From Aliicoccus persicus (GTDB lineage Bacteria > Bacillota > Bacilli > Staphylococcales > Salinicoccaceae), in contig NZ_FOIT01000007.1 in assembly GCF_900110815.1 (NCBI RefSeq), forward strand, positions 1 through 64,000: a stretch of DNA of 64,000 bases, written 5' to 3'. Shown here one piece after another: positions 17,204 to 28,750 of this stretch. Below the pieces are notes generated by a model that was not told where the DNA came from, searched no databases, and saw only the letters and a program-made list of their open reading frames with translations. Each line of letters begins with the position of its first letter. The first letter of the stretch is position 1. The position numbers and the translations under genes were made by a program.

Positions 17204-17753
17204 AGATCTCATGTTGCAACACCCTTTTAACCGCTTACTATTATTACACTCTCTACAAATGAAACACATTTTAAATCAGACGCTAAAAGAGGATATTAAA
17301 TTCTATCAAGATGTATTAATCAATGGGATTGAATCTGAATATAATAGTATTTACGATGAAATCTCAACAGAAGATGCGACGATTTCTGTCGCAGTCACAG
17401 ATGAAGTGTGCGAAATCATTCGTATGTTTGAAGCGATTCACCATGCGCTTGAAAACAATTGTCATTCCATTCAACGCCTTGGATTTATCGATGACTATAT
17501 TTATAGTTTCAATGGATTCAATGGGAAGAATCCAGAAGAACGCGCGCACTTTATCTACTTGAGGTTTTATATGGAGTACCACCCTTGCACATTGCCGATA
17601 AAAGACACGAACTTCCTTTCGCTAAAACAATATCGAATGATGCTTGATAGGTATAAGCCGTACAAGACAAGTAAAGAATTGACAATTGACCAGCTAGAGC
17701 ACATTTGCTTTACATATTCCGATATCAATTTCCCAGGAATTGCGGTCCGATGA
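17193..17753 (+). CDS. YfbU-family protein
   Basis: The 186-residue product resembles E. coli YfbU. Shared features are FNRLLLLHSLQMKHIL near the start (cf. RLILSNQYKMM), VCEIIRMFEAIHHAL near residue 76 (cf. IIDIMEMYHAL), LGFIDDYIYSFNGFNGKN, and YRMMLDRYKPY toward the end (cf. YQRMLNVWHA). YfbU function is unclear, though it has been linked to cell death when overproduced. The ATG at 17193 overlaps the stop of the peptide gene and has no ribosome site of its own, so translation is probably coupled; a frame opening at 17145 offers other starts. Confidence 0.7.
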   Translation: MSGKDLMLQHPFNRLLLLHSLQMKHILNQTLKEDIKFYQDVLINGIESEYNSIYDEISTEDATISVAVTDEVCEIIRMFEAIHHALENNCHSIQRLGFIDDYIYSFNGFNGKNPEERAHFIYLRFYMEYHPCTLPIKDTNFLSLKQYRMMLDRYKPYKTSKELTIDQLEHICFTYSDINFPGIAVR

Positions 17754-17887
17754 AGGAATGAAGCATTTTTTACAGATTTAAACCCGCATGTTGGACTGTC
17801 GTTGATGATTGTCTGATGGGCGGGTTGTCTTTGTTGGATCGAGAGGGATATTGATGATGAAATTTGCGCCAGCTTGGTTTTTCTTGG

Positions 17888-18208
17888 GCTGACGCACACT
17901 TTTGATCTCGAACTGTGCGGCAGCTCGGGTTTTTTGGAGTTGCCGCACACTTTTGATCTCGAACTGTGCGGCAGCTCGGGTTTTCTTGTGCTGACGCACA
18001 CTTTTGTTCTTAAACTGTGCGACAGCTCGGGTTTTCTTGTGCTGACGCACACTTTTGATCTCGAACTGTGCGGCAGCTCGGGTTTTCTTGAGCTGACGCA
18101 CACTTTTGATCTCGAACTGTGCGACAGCTCGGGTTTTTTGGAGCTGTCGCACACTTTTGATTTCGAACTGTGCGGCAGCTCGGGTTTTCTTATGCTGACG
18201 CACAATTT
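17888..18208. repeat. 51-bp tandem hairpin array, six full units plus part
   Basis: Units start at 17888, 17939, 17990, 18041, 18092, 18143 and 18194. Each holds GCTGACGCACA near one end and TGTGCGGCAGC near the other. The end of one unit pairs with the start of the next across a loop with TCGGGTTTT; in two junctions the variable bases change together (TGTGCGACAGC with GCTGTCGCACA, GGCA with TGCC). Because 51 is a multiple of 3, open frames appear on both strands; these are not genes. It fills 17754-18302 together with flanking non-repeat sequence. Confidence 0.95.
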
Positions 18209-18302
18209 ATGATTTATGTGTTACTCAATCCCTTGATTTGTTATTGGGAGTAACACTTCACGTCAACAACTCAAAATGTTCGAAAGCACCAATCACCAAC
18301 CC

Positions 18303-18656
18303 CTACTCCGCTTCATCTCTCTCATTCATCTGACTCTCTCGCCTCTTCAAATCCTCAGGGTCAACGACGACTAAGTACTGGCCATCTTCAACATCTTTCA
18401 AGTAAGTCTCGATATCCTCATCACTGAATCGATGATCTCTTAAAAAGCTCTCACCCTGTGCTTCCTTAGAAAAGAATGCTTTTAATTGATTTTCTACCAA
18501 ATGATAGTGCACCTTTACACCTGTATATTTCAACGCATCAAAGTCTGTGTCTTCGGTTATTAAATGTATATCTTCCTCAAAGTAACCTTCTTCTTTCAAT
18601 CGTTCAAAATATTGAAGGACTTCTTCCTGAGTATTAAAAAATTCAAAATAATTCAC
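18303..18656 (-). CDS. YflT-like general stress protein
   Basis: The 117-residue protein begins MNYFEFFNTQEEVLQYFERLKEEGY and continues with DIHLITEDTDFDALKYTGVKV. This matches the small heat-induced stress domain of Bacillus YflT and general stress protein 17M, which have a ferredoxin-like fold. Such genes are usually SigB-controlled; I did not identify a SigB promoter. The C-terminus is charged and probably disordered (RRESQMNERDEAE). Start follows AGGAGG at good spacing. The biochemical function of the family is unknown. Confidence 0.75.
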   Translation of the reverse strand: MNYFEFFNTQEEVLQYFERLKEEGYFEEDIHLITEDTDFDALKYTGVKVHYHLVENQLKAFFSKEAQGESFLRDHRFSDEDIETYLKDVEDGQYLVVVDPEDLKRRESQMNERDEAE

Positions 18657-18767
18657 AAAACTTCCTCCTTTTCACTGAAATTATTTTTGTACTATACTAT
18701 ATGTGTACCCAAAGTAAATAAAACTTGAACACAAATCACTCTTTTGTTATCATATTAAATTAACTTA

Positions 18768-18832
18768 TTTCATATATTCATAAGATAAGGTTATGAGTCT
18801 CTACGCTTTACCTTAAATAAAGCACTATGAAG
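18768..18832 (+). promoter_or_regulatory. Purine (guanine) riboswitch upstream of guaB
   Basis: All parts of the purine aptamer can be placed. P1 is TTCATA (18769-18774) with TATGAA (18826-18831). P2 is CATAA with TTATG, closing the loop GATAAGG. J2/3 is GTCTCTAC, P3 is GCTTT with AAAGC closing ACCTTAAAT, and J3/1 is ACTAT with the C expected for guanine. It lies ~75 bp before guaB, whose product makes XMP for GMP synthesis. No clear terminator follows, so the expression platform is unresolved. Confidence 0.87.
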
Positions 18833-18857
18833 TACACTCTGGATTTTATTCAATTAA

Positions 18858-20378
<1,521 letters not shown>

Positions 20379-20392
20379 TCATATTCTATTTC

Positions 20393-20456
20393 GACAGCAT
20401 ACGACGTAATTTGTACGAAAGTCTTGTACAATAATCATGTATGCTGTCATTTTATT
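20393..20456 (+). terminator. Terminator-like hairpin between guaB and guaA
   Basis: GACAGCATAC (20393-20402) pairs with GTATGCTGTC (20439-20448), enclosing an inner stem TTGTAC/GTACAA, followed by ATTTTATT. guaA therefore may have its own promoter. Confidence 0.7.
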
Positions 20457-20506
20457 CTGATAAAATTAATACATAAGTAACGATTGATAAGAATGGAGAT
20501 AAAACA

Positions 20507-22051
20507 ATGGAAATGGCATTCGAGCAAGAACTGATCTTAGTCATTGATTATGGTAGCCAGTTTAACCAACTCGTCACACGACGTATTCGTGACTTAGGTG
20601 TATATAGTGAATTACATAATCCAAGTATCACTTTAGAAGAAATTAAAGCGCTCAATCCGAAAGGCATCGTGCTCTCAGGTGGACCGAAGTCTGTTTATAA
20701 AGATGATGCTTACACAGTAGATCCTGAAATTTTCAACCTTGGCATCCCTGTCCTAGGCATCTGCTACGGCATGCAGCTCATGATGCATAATCTCGGCGGT
20801 GTAGTTGTCGCGTCTAAAACAAGAGAATTTGGCCAGACGGTTGTCTCTTTAGATACTGAAAAACCAATCTTTAAAGACCTTCAAAATCAAGAAAAACTAC
20901 TCATGAGCCACAGCGATAAAGTAACGAAAATCCCGGAAGACTTCATTAAAATTGCAGAGACTACAAATTGCGAATTTGCTGCAGTTCAACATAAAACACT
21001 GCCTCTATTCGGTGTGCAGTTCCACCCGGAATCAAAGCACTCGATCAATGGTGATACGTTCATCAAAACGTTCATCCGTGACATAGCAGGGTGCAGTGGC
21101 GAATGGTCAATGGAGAACTTTATTGATATTGAAATCGAGAAAATCCGTGAGCAAGTTGGTGACAAAAAAGTACTATGTGCAATGAGCGGTGGCGTGGATT
21201 CATCAGTAACAGCAGTGTTGATTCACCGTGCAATCGGTGACCAATTGACATGTATTTTTGTCGACCATGGCCTATTGCGTAAAGGCGAAGGCGACATGGT
21301 TATGGAACAGTTTGGTGAAGGATTCAATATGAACATCATACGCATCGATGCGAAAGACCGCTTCCTATCAAAACTAAAAGGTGTGTCAGACCCAGAGCAA
21401 AAACGTAAAATTATCGGTAATGAATTCATCTATGTCTTTGATGATGAAGCAGGTAAATTAACAGATGTTGATTTCCTTGCACAAGGGACTCTGTATACAG
21501 ATATCATTGAATCAGGTACAGAAACTGCACAGACGATTAAATCTCACCACAACGTCGGTGGATTGCCTGAGGATATGCAGTTCGAACTGATCGAACCACT
21601 GAACACATTGTTTAAAGATGAAGTCCGTGCACTCGGAATTGAGCTTGGTATTCCAGAACATTTAGTATGGAGACAACCATTCCCAGGACCAGGACTCGGC
21701 ATACGCGTGCTTGGAGAAATTACTGAAGATAAATTATCAATCGTGCGAGAGAGCGATGCGATTTTAAGAGAAGAAATTGCAAATGCAGGACTCGAGCGAG
21801 AAATTTGGCAGTACTTCACTGTGTTACCAGACATCCGTTCCGTCGGTGTAATGGGAGACTATCGTACGTATGACCATACCGTTGGTATCCGTGCAGTCAC
21901 ATCGATCGACGGCATGACGAGTGACTTCGCTCGTATAGATTGGGAAATACTAGAGAAAATTTCAAAACGAATTGTCAATGAAGTCGAAGGCGTCAACCGC
22001 ATCGTCTATGATGTGACGAGTAAGCCACCAGCAACGATTGAGTGGGAATAA
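20507..22051 (+). CDS. guaA: GMP synthase (glutamine-hydrolysing)
   Basis: It aminates XMP to GMP. The 514-residue protein has an N-terminal class I glutamine amidotransferase domain (catalytic Cys in GICYGMQLM near residue 86; His/Glu in QFHPE) and a C-terminal ATP pyrophosphatase domain with the P-loop [10 protein letters not shown] (about 225), then the dimerisation domain ending [12 protein letters not shown] lies 8 bp before the ATG. The last 14 coding bases form the attachment site of the genomic island that follows; the island end restores the same reading frame, so the enzyme is intact. Confidence 0.98.
   Translation: MEMAFEQELILVIDYGSQFNQLVTRRIRDLGVYSELHNPSITLEEIKALNPKGIVLSGGPKSVYKDDAYTVDPEIFNLGIPVLGICYGMQLMMHNLGGVVVASKTREFGQTVVSLDTEKPIFKDLQNQEKLLMSHSDKVTKIPEDFIKIAETTNCEFAAVQHKTLPLFGVQFHPESKHSINGDTFIKTFIRDIAGCSGEWSMENFIDIEIEKIREQVGDKKVLCAMSGGVDSSVTAVLIHRAIGDQLTCIFVDHGLLRKGEGDMVMEQFGEGFNMNIIRIDAKDRFLSKLKGVSDPEQKRKIIGNEFIYVFDDEAGKLTDVDFLAQGTLYTDIIESGTETAQTIKSHHNVGGLPEDMQFELIEPLNTLFKDEVRALGIELGIPEHLVWRQPFPGPGLGIRVLGEITEDKLSIVRESDAILREEIANAGLEREIWQYFTVLPDIRSVGVMGDYRTYDHTVGIRAVTSIDGMTSDFARIDWEILEKISKRIVNEVEGVNRIVYDVTSKPPATIEWE
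22037..22050 (+). other. attL: island attachment site in the 3' end of guaA
   Basis: ATTGAGTGGGAATA at the end of guaA recurs at 47669-47682 and 56313-56326. The three copies delimit two tandem islands. The 3' end of guaA is a known integration hotspot for genomic islands. Left-end sequence after this copy (22052-22216) is repeated nearly unchanged after the middle copy. Confidence 0.88.
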
Positions 22052-22318
22052 AAATAAGCGATATCTCAATCGACTTACCTTGATTTAGATGGATTTAGAG
22101 AGATGTTATTTGTTAAGACCAATATTTATTAATATAGTTCCCTGCCATTATCCCTGCCACTGTAAAGTTTCAACCAAACATAAGGAAATAATTAGACAAG
22201 CTATTTAACGAAGACTCATCAAACGAGAGTGTAAAATATTTTGTGTAAATAGAAAAAAGGAAGTCCCTTCTGTAGAATAGAGTTACCACACTAAATTCAC
22301 AGAAAAGAGGACTTCCCT

Positions 22319-22768
22319 ATGAACAATCTTACTACAGATATCTTACAGACTCTAGCTACAAAAGGTGATTTGAACGAATGTAACAAAGTTCTTTATGCAA
22401 TTAATAGAGCCATTGATGTTCTAACTCCTACTAAGTTAAGACTTACTTATATTTTTTATTACTATTTGAGTGATAATATAGAGGATTTGAATACATATTT
22501 CAATTTAAACTTAAGTATTAATACGAGATGGAAAAATAAAGACTTAAGAGACTCAATGGCCCATTATGGATTAGGAAAAATATTAAGAAATGATACAGAC
22601 CTTGAGGATGTATATGGAGGAATAACTAATAAACTTTTAGGTATTTCTTGGGACGAACTTTTTATAGAAATTGATAATGAGATTATGTTATTCGCGAGTG
22701 AATTAAATACAGTTATAAACGATAAAAATATTAAACACAAATATATTGCTAGAAACCGAATTGAATAA
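22319..22768 (+). pseudogene. Chimeric ORF: transposase start fused to a HEPN-like protein C-terminal part
   Basis: The first 20 codons (MNNLTTDILQTLATKGDLNE) belong to the truncated IS256-family transposase; from 22380 the sequence is unrelated. The remaining ~129 residues are AT-rich in codon use and contain KDLRDSMAHYGLG, an R-x4-H with an acidic second residue, which is the pattern of HEPN ribonuclease-type domains. The original N-terminus is missing, so this is a fragment. It sits just before a nucleotidyltransferase gene, a pairing that recalls HEPN–MNT modules, but the family assignment is inference. Confidence 0.6.
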
Positions 22769-22982
22769 AAAGACTTGTCAAAATCGGAAGGTTTTATAGA
22801 AGAAACTTTTGTAGTGAATAAGAACCTTATTTAGTTGTTCTGTGGAGAACCTTATCATAAGTGATAATGGTAAAATCATTTAAATATGATTTCAAACTAG
22901 AGTGATACTTGATAACTAACGGTAGTGCATTGTTTAAGAGATAATACTCAATTTAAATATGTTACTAGAAAGGAGAAGCTAG

Positions 22983-23747
22983 ATGGATGATAAAATAAAA
23001 GTGTCCTGCTATTTAAGCTTGTTAGAAAATAAATTAAAGAGCTTACTAAAGGATAAATTAGTAGGTCTATATGTCCATGGTTCGTTCGCTCAAGGTTCGT
23101 TTAAATGGGAAAGATCTGACATAGATATACTAGCTGTAGTGGATGGTAATTTGAGTACAACAATTAAACAAGATTTATTAAAAATTTTTCGTGAATTAAA
23201 ACCACACGGTCCAAAAAAAGAAATTGAGATATCTTTTTTAGATACAAACAAATTAAAGAGTGACAAGCATCCATATCATTTTGAGTTTCACTATTCACCG
23301 TATTGGTATATGAATATGTGTGAAAATCATTGGCAAATTAATACTAATAAAATAAAAGAAGATCCTGACTTAGCCGGCCATATAATGAATCTACGTTCAA
23401 AGGGAATAGTTCTATTAGGACCAGCCATTGAAGATGTTTTTCCGAAAATTACTGAGAAAGATTTCATAGACAGTTTAAACTACGATGAATCAGACGCACC
23501 AGTAAATATCGTAGATACAATTATGAATCTATGTAGAAGCCAATATTATTATACTAATAGTAAATTGGTCTCAAAACTTGAAGGTTTAAAGTGGATGATG
23601 AACGAAAAACCATATATGAATGAGTTTTTAGAGCAAATTCATTTGTTGTATGAAAATGATAAAGTAGAGATTCCTGAAAGCTTAGTTCCAAGAGCAATAG
23701 AATTTAAAGAATATATATTGATCGAGAGAAATAAAACTAATAAATAA
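22983..23747 (+). CDS. AadA-like aminoglycoside nucleotidyltransferase family protein (DUF4111)
   Basis: The 254-residue protein has the nucleotidyltransferase signature GSFAQGSFKWERSDIDIL (residues 30-47; GS-x-DxD metal site), DPDLAGHIMNLRSKGIVLLGP (about 124-144) like the DPDLA...SLFGP of ANT(9)/AadA, and a C-terminal helical part IMNLCRSQYYYTNSKLVSK like that of AadA. Such enzymes adenylylate streptomycin or spectinomycin. It is clearly different from the ANT(9) at 29283. AAGGAG precedes the ATG. Being the cargo of a composite transposon fits resistance; substrate unproven. I do not recognise a named allele. Confidence 0.75.
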   Translation: MDDKIKVSCYLSLLENKLKSLLKDKLVGLYVHGSFAQGSFKWERSDIDILAVVDGNLSTTIKQDLLKIFRELKPHGPKKEIEISFLDTNKLKSDKHPYHFEFHYSPYWYMNMCENHWQINTNKIKEDPDLAGHIMNLRSKGIVLLGPAIEDVFPKITEKDFIDSLNYDESDAPVNIVDTIMNLCRSQYYYTNSKLVSKLEGLKWMMNEKPYMNEFLEQIHLLYENDKVEIPESLVPRAIEFKEYILIERNKTNK

Positions 23748-23793
23748 TATTTGTGAAATAGTCATAAATACATATAGGCTTGTGATGTATCTA

Positions 23794-25130
23794 GAGAGTG
23801 TAAAATATTTTGTGTAAATAGAAAAAAGGAAGTCCCTTCTGTAGAATAGAGTTACCACACTAAATTCACAGAAAAGAGGACTTCCCTATGAACAATCTTA
23901 CTACAGATATCTTACAGACTCTAGCTACAAAAGGTGATTTGAACGAATTATTCCGTTCGCACTTGGAATTAGCCGTAAATACGCTCCTGAGAACAGAGCT
24001 GACTGCCTTTTTGGATTACGAAAAGTATGATCGGATTGGTTTCCATTCAGGGAACTCACGCAATGGGTCCCATGACCGTACGGTCAAGACAGAATACGGC
24101 GTAACTTCATCTACAGATTCCGCGCGACCGCAACGGTGAATTTAAACAACAGACTCTTCCTGCATATAAGCGAACCAATGGCACGTTAGAAGAAACCGTC
24201 ATTCATCTTTTTCAAAAAGGTATTACCATGTCTGAAATTGCTGATTTGATTGAGAAAATGTACGGTCATCACTATACACCACAAACGATGTCCAATATGA
24301 CTAAAGTCTTTACTGAAGAAGTATCAGCGTTCAAAAAGCGTAAACTAAACAGTCATTATGCAGTCATTTATCTGGACGCTACCTATATTCCTTTGAAGCG
24401 GAAAACCGTTGAGAAAGAAGCCATACACATTGCGGTGGGAATTCGACCAGATGGTGCCAAAGAAGTCCTAGGATACGCTATTGCCCCTAATGAATCGACC
24501 GTCACATGGAAAGAGATATTGGAAGATTTATCCGACCGTGGTGTCAATGATGTTCTTCTTTTCGTGACCGACGGTCTCAAGGGTATTAAAGATACCATTC
24601 ATCACGTTTTTCCTCAAGCAGCTTACCAACACTGTTGTGTCCATGTTTCTCGCAACATTTCTAGTAAAGTACGCGTCGCTGATCGCAAGGAAATATGCGA
24701 AGACTTTAAGACGATTTATCAAGCAGATTCACGAGAGACGGCCCTTGAAGCTCGCCTTGCTTTCTCAGAAAAATGGCGCAGTAGCTACTCTAAACTGGCC
24801 AAGTCTATTCTAGAAAATGATAACTTACTTACATTTTACGATTTCCCTTTATCAATCCGTAGGAGCTTGTATTCCACTAATTTGATTGAATCCTTTAATA
24901 AACAAATTAAAAAGTATAGTCGACGTAAAGAGCAATTTCGGAATGAAGAATCTATGGATCGCTTTTTGGTTTCCCGTTTTGATACGTACAATCAGAAGTT
25001 TTTGACACGGATTCACCGCGGCTTCCAACAAGCTGAAGCAGAGCTAGAAAAAATGTTTGAAAGATTAACAAATTAATAAATCGATTTTATAGAAGGAGCA
25101 CTTCATTTACACATAATTATTGACACTCCC
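23794..25130 (+). mobile_element. IS256-family insertion sequence (1337 bp), transposase frameshifted
   Basis: Terminal inverted repeats match: GAGAGTGT...GTGTAAAT at the left and, read inward on the other strand, GGGAGTGT...GTGTAAAT at the right. Length and the 8 bp duplication are typical of the family. It forms the right arm of the composite transposon. Confidence 0.9.
23888..25076 (+). pseudogene. IS256-family (mutator type) transposase, broken by a one-base insertion
   Basis: The N-terminal part reads LFRSHLELAVNTLLRTELTA and NGSHDRTVKTEYG; the frame then breaks at about 24102, where an extra T turns GGCGAACTTCAT into GGCGTAACTTCAT. Downstream the frame resumes (QIPRDRNGEFKQ) and holds the mutator DDE domain: YLDATYIPLKRK, LLFVTDGLKGIKD, HCCVHVSRN, and STNLIESFNKQIKKYSRRK. 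Together about 396 residues, normal for IS256-like transposases. A start at 24228 would give only the catalytic part. Probably inactive unless rare frameshifting restores it. Confidence 0.88.
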
Positions 25131-25188
25131 CATCAAACTGGATTACTTGATACTTCGTTATTTAGACTATATTAATATCGTAATATTA

Positions 25189-25222
25189 CCCCTAACTCCG
25201 AAAATGAGTTAGGGGCTTTTTT
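25189..25222 (+). terminator. Terminator in the island left end
   Basis: CCCCTAACTC (25189-25198) pairs with GAGTTAGGGG (25206-25215), then TTTTTT. The same hairpin recurs in island B at 47907-47940. Confidence 0.9.
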
Positions 25223-25260
25223 GTCATACACATTAAATTATAATAAAAGGAGAATTTTTA

Positions 25261-25627
25261 TGATTAACAATAATCAATTGAATCAGCTAGAAATAGACTT
25301 TATTCGTGAAGATAGAGAGAAAGTCGTACCAGCGAAGCGCGTGGATATTGTCAGTGTTAAGATGGTTAAGGAACAGAGTATGTTATATAAAAAAAGAGTA
25401 GTCAGCAGTCCACATGATGCATATGAGCTCATAAAGCAATTCTTGGGAGACGTCGATCGTGAGTATTTTGTCGTTGTCTGCTTAGATACGAAAAATCAGC
25501 CGACAGCAATTAACATTTGCCATATCGGCAGCTTGGCCGCGTCCATTGTTCACCCAAGAGAGGTGTTGAAGCCGGCTATACTGTCTAATGCAGCTGGCTT
25601 CATTGTAGGTCATAACCATCCATCAGG
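25261..25627 (+). pseudogene. radC: RadC/JAB-domain protein gene, cut by the Tn554-like element
   Basis: The fragment covers ~122 residues ending at the JAB metal motif HNHPSG, after which the sequence turns into transposon DNA (GTAATCC...) and soon meets a stop. Features seen are the RadC region FLGDVDREYFVVVCLDTKNQP and NICHIGSLAASIVHPREVLKPAI. Tn554 is known to insert into radC at att554 just after this motif. The downstream half of radC, expected beyond the right end of the transposon, is not present anywhere in the window. AAAAGGAG precedes the ATG. Confidence 0.88.
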
Positions 25628-25769
25628 CGTAATCCTTTAACCATAGTATAATAAATAATAGTAGTTAAAGTAGTTTAAGAGGAGATATTAAAGGGATATT
25701 TTACTTTAAATAAAAATTAACAAGGTTTATAATTTGTAGTAGTTAAAGTATTTAAAGAGGTGGGAACAT

Positions 25770-26855
25770 GTGAAGGTTCAAAGGATAGAAGTGGAGAATA
25801 AGCCGTATCCATTGTATTTATTACTAGATAAAGAATACCAGCTAATAGAACCAGTAATGAAATTTATTAAATACTTAGATAATACTGGTAAGTCTCCTAA
25901 TACCATTAAAGCATACTGCTATCATTTAAAGTTGCTGTATGAGTTCATGGAACAGAGAGGCGTTATTCTTAATGATATTAACTTTGAGTTGTTAGCAGAC
26001 TTCGTAGGCTGGTTGAGATATCCAACAGCAAATAATGTAATTGATCTTCAGTCAAAAGAAGCCATAAGAGAAGAAACGACAGTGAATACAATTTTAAATG
26101 CCGTTATGAGTTTTCTTGATTATTTAAGTAGATTAGGAGAATTTAAATCAATTGATGTATTTAAACAAGCAAAGGGAAGAAACTTCAAAGGATTTTTACA
26201 TCATGTTAATAAGGGTAGATACCAAAAGAATGTCTTAAAGTTAAGGGTTAAAAAGAAACAGATAAGAACATTGACATCAGAGGAAGTTAAGCAAATTATT
26301 GACGCTTGTCATACGAAAAGAGATAAGTTAATTATAATGCTTATGTATGAGGGTGGTTTAAGAATCGGTGAAGTGTTATCGCTTAGGCTTGAAGATATTG
26401 CCACTTGGGACAATCAAATCCATTTAACACCTAGAGATGTTAATATTAATGAAGCTTATATTAAATTAAGGAAGGAAAGAACAATACATGTGAGTAAAGA
26501 ACTCATGTCGCTTTATACAGATTACTTGGTATATGAGTATAGTGAGGAATTGGAGCATGACTATGTTTTTATTTCCTTAAAAGAAGGCTATTTTGGGAAA
26601 CCACTAAAGTACCAAAGTGTTCTTGATCTAGTTAGAAGAATAGTTAAAAGGACTGGAATAGAATTTACATCGCATATGCTTCGCCACACTCACGCAACGC
26701 AGCTAATTAGGGAAGGATGGGATGTTGCGTTCGTTCAAAAGAGATTAGGTCACGCACATGTTCAGACAACGTTAAATACCTATGTTCATCTTTCAGATCA
26801 GGATATGAAAAATGAGTTTAATAAATACCTTGAGAGAAAGGAGTATAAGAAATGA
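25770..26855 (+). CDS. tnpA: Tn554 transposase A (tyrosine recombinase)
   Basis: The 361-residue integrase-type recombinase equals the Tn554 TnpA length. The SAM-like core-binding domain (about 20-150) is followed by the catalytic domain with Arg in [12 protein letters not shown] (about 190), [15 protein letters not shown] (about 303-317), [15 protein letters not shown] with the nucleophile Tyr. Start GTG at 25770 follows AGAGGTGGG. Its stop overlaps tnpB's start by 4 bp. With TnpB and TnpC it directs site-specific insertion at att554 in radC. Confidence 0.95.
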   Translation: MKVQRIEVENKPYPLYLLLDKEYQLIEPVMKFIKYLDNTGKSPNTIKAYCYHLKLLYEFMEQRGVILNDINFELLADFVGWLRYPTANNVIDLQSKEAIREETTVNTILNAVMSFLDYLSRLGEFKSIDVFKQAKGRNFKGFLHHVNKGRYQKNVLKLRVKKKQIRTLTSEEVKQIIDACHTKRDKLIIMLMYEGGLRIGEVLSLRLEDIATWDNQIHLTPRDVNINEAYIKLRKERTIHVSKELMSLYTDYLVYEYSEELEHDYVFISLKEGYFGKPLKYQSVLDLVRRIVKRTGIEFTSHMLRHTHATQLIREGWDVAFVQKRLGHAHVQTTLNTYVHLSDQDMKNEFNKYLERKEYKK

Positions 26856-28744
26856 ATGCTTCTAGTAAAAGGAAAATTATCAGTCAGAGTGAGATCAGCA
26901 AAAAAATAGCTGTAATGAATGAAGAAATGCAAGGGTTTTGGGCTAATAATAGTTGGGATATAAGAAAATGTCCACATCCTTCTGCCATAGAATTAAGTAA
27001 GAATCCTGCTTTACGAAATCGTTGGGTTCGTTTTGAACGTGTTAAAAATCTGTGGTTAAGAACAGAATTGAAATATTTTTATTTTTACCATTTAAACAAT
27101 GGAATATGGAATGCAAAAACTGTCTGGATTAGAAAAGGAACAGTAATTAATAAAATGTTAGATTTTTTAGATTTAAAGTATCCCAGCATTACTTCAATTA
27201 CTGAAGTTCCTATTGATAAAGCAATGACGGAGTATAGAACATATTTGACAAAACAGGGTGTTAGAATTACCACCACTAATTATAAGATTACTGCTAATCA
27301 AGAAAAAACACCTGTAAAAGCTAATTCTTACTATGTTACTAATCTAAAACAATTTATGGAGTTTTATGAGGATTTTTATTTTGATGGAGAGGAGTGGGAT
27401 AAAGACGTTTGGGATAGACGAAACTTACCTTTGTCAGATGATAAGGTTAACCCAACACAATATGAATATACAATTAACTTTAAAGGGTTTCGGAATACAT
27501 ATTTTAAACAGCTTGTAAAAAGATATTGTAAGTTAAGATTGAACATGGATAGCTTTTCCTATGTAAGGGATATTGCCCAAAAACTTAAAGAGTTCTTTAA
27601 TTTTCTGGACATAAAGTTTAAACACGTTCAGAGAGTACACCAATTAACGAGAGTGGAAATTGAAGCATATTTAAGTGAACTAAACATGATGGGGATAAAA
27701 CCTAGTACAATAACTGGGAGGATTTCTATATTGGAAGGACTATTTAGTACCCTTCATAGGCTAGAATGGGATGATGTTCCTTCCAAAATATTAATTTATC
27801 CCGAGGACTATCCGAAAATACCAAGAGCAAAACCTCACTTTATAGACGAATTCGTTCTAGAGCAATTGAACAGTCATCTTGATAAATTACCCGAATATAT
27901 AGCTACGATGACTATGATTGTTCAAGAATGTGGAATGAGGATAAGTGAATTGTGCACCTTGAAAAAAGGCTGTCTATTAGAGGACAAAGATGGAGATTAC
28001 TTTTTAAAGTATTATCAATGGAAAATGAAAAAGGAGCATATAGTTCCAATATCTAAAGAGGTAGCTTTACTTATTAAAGTTCGGGAAGATAAAGTTTCAG
28101 AGGAATTTCCAGATAGTGAATACCTCTTTCCAAGAAAAGATGGATCGCCATTAAAACAAGAAACATTTAGAGGCGAGTTAAATAAATTAGCTTATGAGCA
28201 TAATATAGTGGATAAATCAGGCGAGATTTATAGATTCCATGCCCATGCCTTTCGCCATACAGTAGGAACAAGAATGATTAACAACGGGGTGCCCCAGCAT
28301 ATTGTGCAGAAATTTTTGGGACATGAAAGCCCAGAAATGACAAGCAGATACGCTCATATCTTTGATGAAACTCTAAAAAATGAATTTACTAAATTTCAAG
28401 AAAAACTGGTTACCAATAATGGAGATGTGCTCAATCTAGATGATGATAGTGAAGTCGATGATGTAGAGCTTCAATGGTTCAAGAAAAATATAAATGCACA
28501 AGTGCTTCCAAATGGTTATTGTAGATTGCCAGTAGTAGCAGGTGGTTGTCCACATGCGAATGCATGCTTAGATTGCACTCACTTCTGTACCAGTAAGCAA
28601 TTCTTACCACAGCACGAAGAACAGTTAGAGCGTACAGAAGAGTTATTAGCCATAGCTAAGGATAAACAATGGCAAAGACAAGTAGAGACTAATAGCCGTG
28701 TTAAAGAGCGTTTAGAACAAATCATTGGAAGTTTGACGGGGTAA
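26852..28744 (+). CDS. tnpB: Tn554 transposase B (tyrosine recombinase)
   Basis: The 630-residue product matches the Tn554 TnpB length. Its C-terminal half has a tyrosine recombinase domain: [15 protein letters not shown] (Arg, about 355), [13 protein letters not shown] (about 463) and [15 protein letters not shown] with the nucleophilic Tyr. After it lies a Cys-rich segment ([20 protein letters not shown], then THFC) that may bind zinc. It is essential for Tn554 movement together with TnpA. It overlaps tnpA and ends just before tnpC. Confidence 0.95.
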   Translation: MNASSKRKIISQSEISKKIAVMNEEMQGFWANNSWDIRKCPHPSAIELSKNPALRNRWVRFERVKNLWLRTELKYFYFYHLNNGIWNAKTVWIRKGTVINKMLDFLDLKYPSITSITEVPIDKAMTEYRTYLTKQGVRITTTNYKITANQEKTPVKANSYYVTNLKQFMEFYEDFYFDGEEWDKDVWDRRNLPLSDDKVNPTQYEYTINFKGFRNTYFKQLVKRYCKLRLNMDSFSYVRDIAQKLKEFFNFLDIKFKHVQRVHQLTRVEIEAYLSELNMMGIKPSTITGRISILEGLFSTLHRLEWDDVPSKILIYPEDYPKIPRAKPHFIDEFVLEQLNSHLDKLPEYIATMTMIVQECGMRISELCTLKKGCLLEDKDGDYFLKYYQWKMKKEHIVPISKEVALLIKVREDKVSEEFPDSEYLFPRKDGSPLKQETFRGELNKLAYEHNIVDKSGEIYRFHAHAFRHTVGTRMINNGVPQHIVQKFLGHESPEMTSRYAHIFDETLKNEFTKFQEKLVTNNGDVLNLDDDSEVDDVELQWFKKNINAQVLPNGYCRLPVVAGGCPHANACLDCTHFCTSKQFLPQHEEQLERTEELLAIAKDKQWQRQVETNSRVKERLEQIIGSLTG

Positions 28745-28750
28745 TTATCA

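Larger units (their letters stand above)
22225..25130. mobile_element. Composite transposon with IS256-family ends and a nucleotidyltransferase gene
   Basis: The 2.9 kb unit is flanked by the 8 bp duplication CATCAAAC (22217-22224 and 25131-25138). The unoccupied site is visible in island B near 47856 (ACTCATCAAACTGGATTA). The left end is a 155 bp copy of the IS start (22225-22379), identical to 23794-23948; the right end is a full-length IS. Both are in the same direction. Between them lie a HEPN-like fragment and an AadA-like gene. Target duplication outside the whole unit shows it moved as one piece. Confidence 0.88.

Noticed and set aside
17567-18205. Long frames on both strands made of 17-residue repeats (for example SKVCVSTRKPELPHSSR)
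   Set aside because: They are the 51-bp array read in multiples of three. Frames are open in several phases on both strands and have no ribosome site, so they are not proteins.
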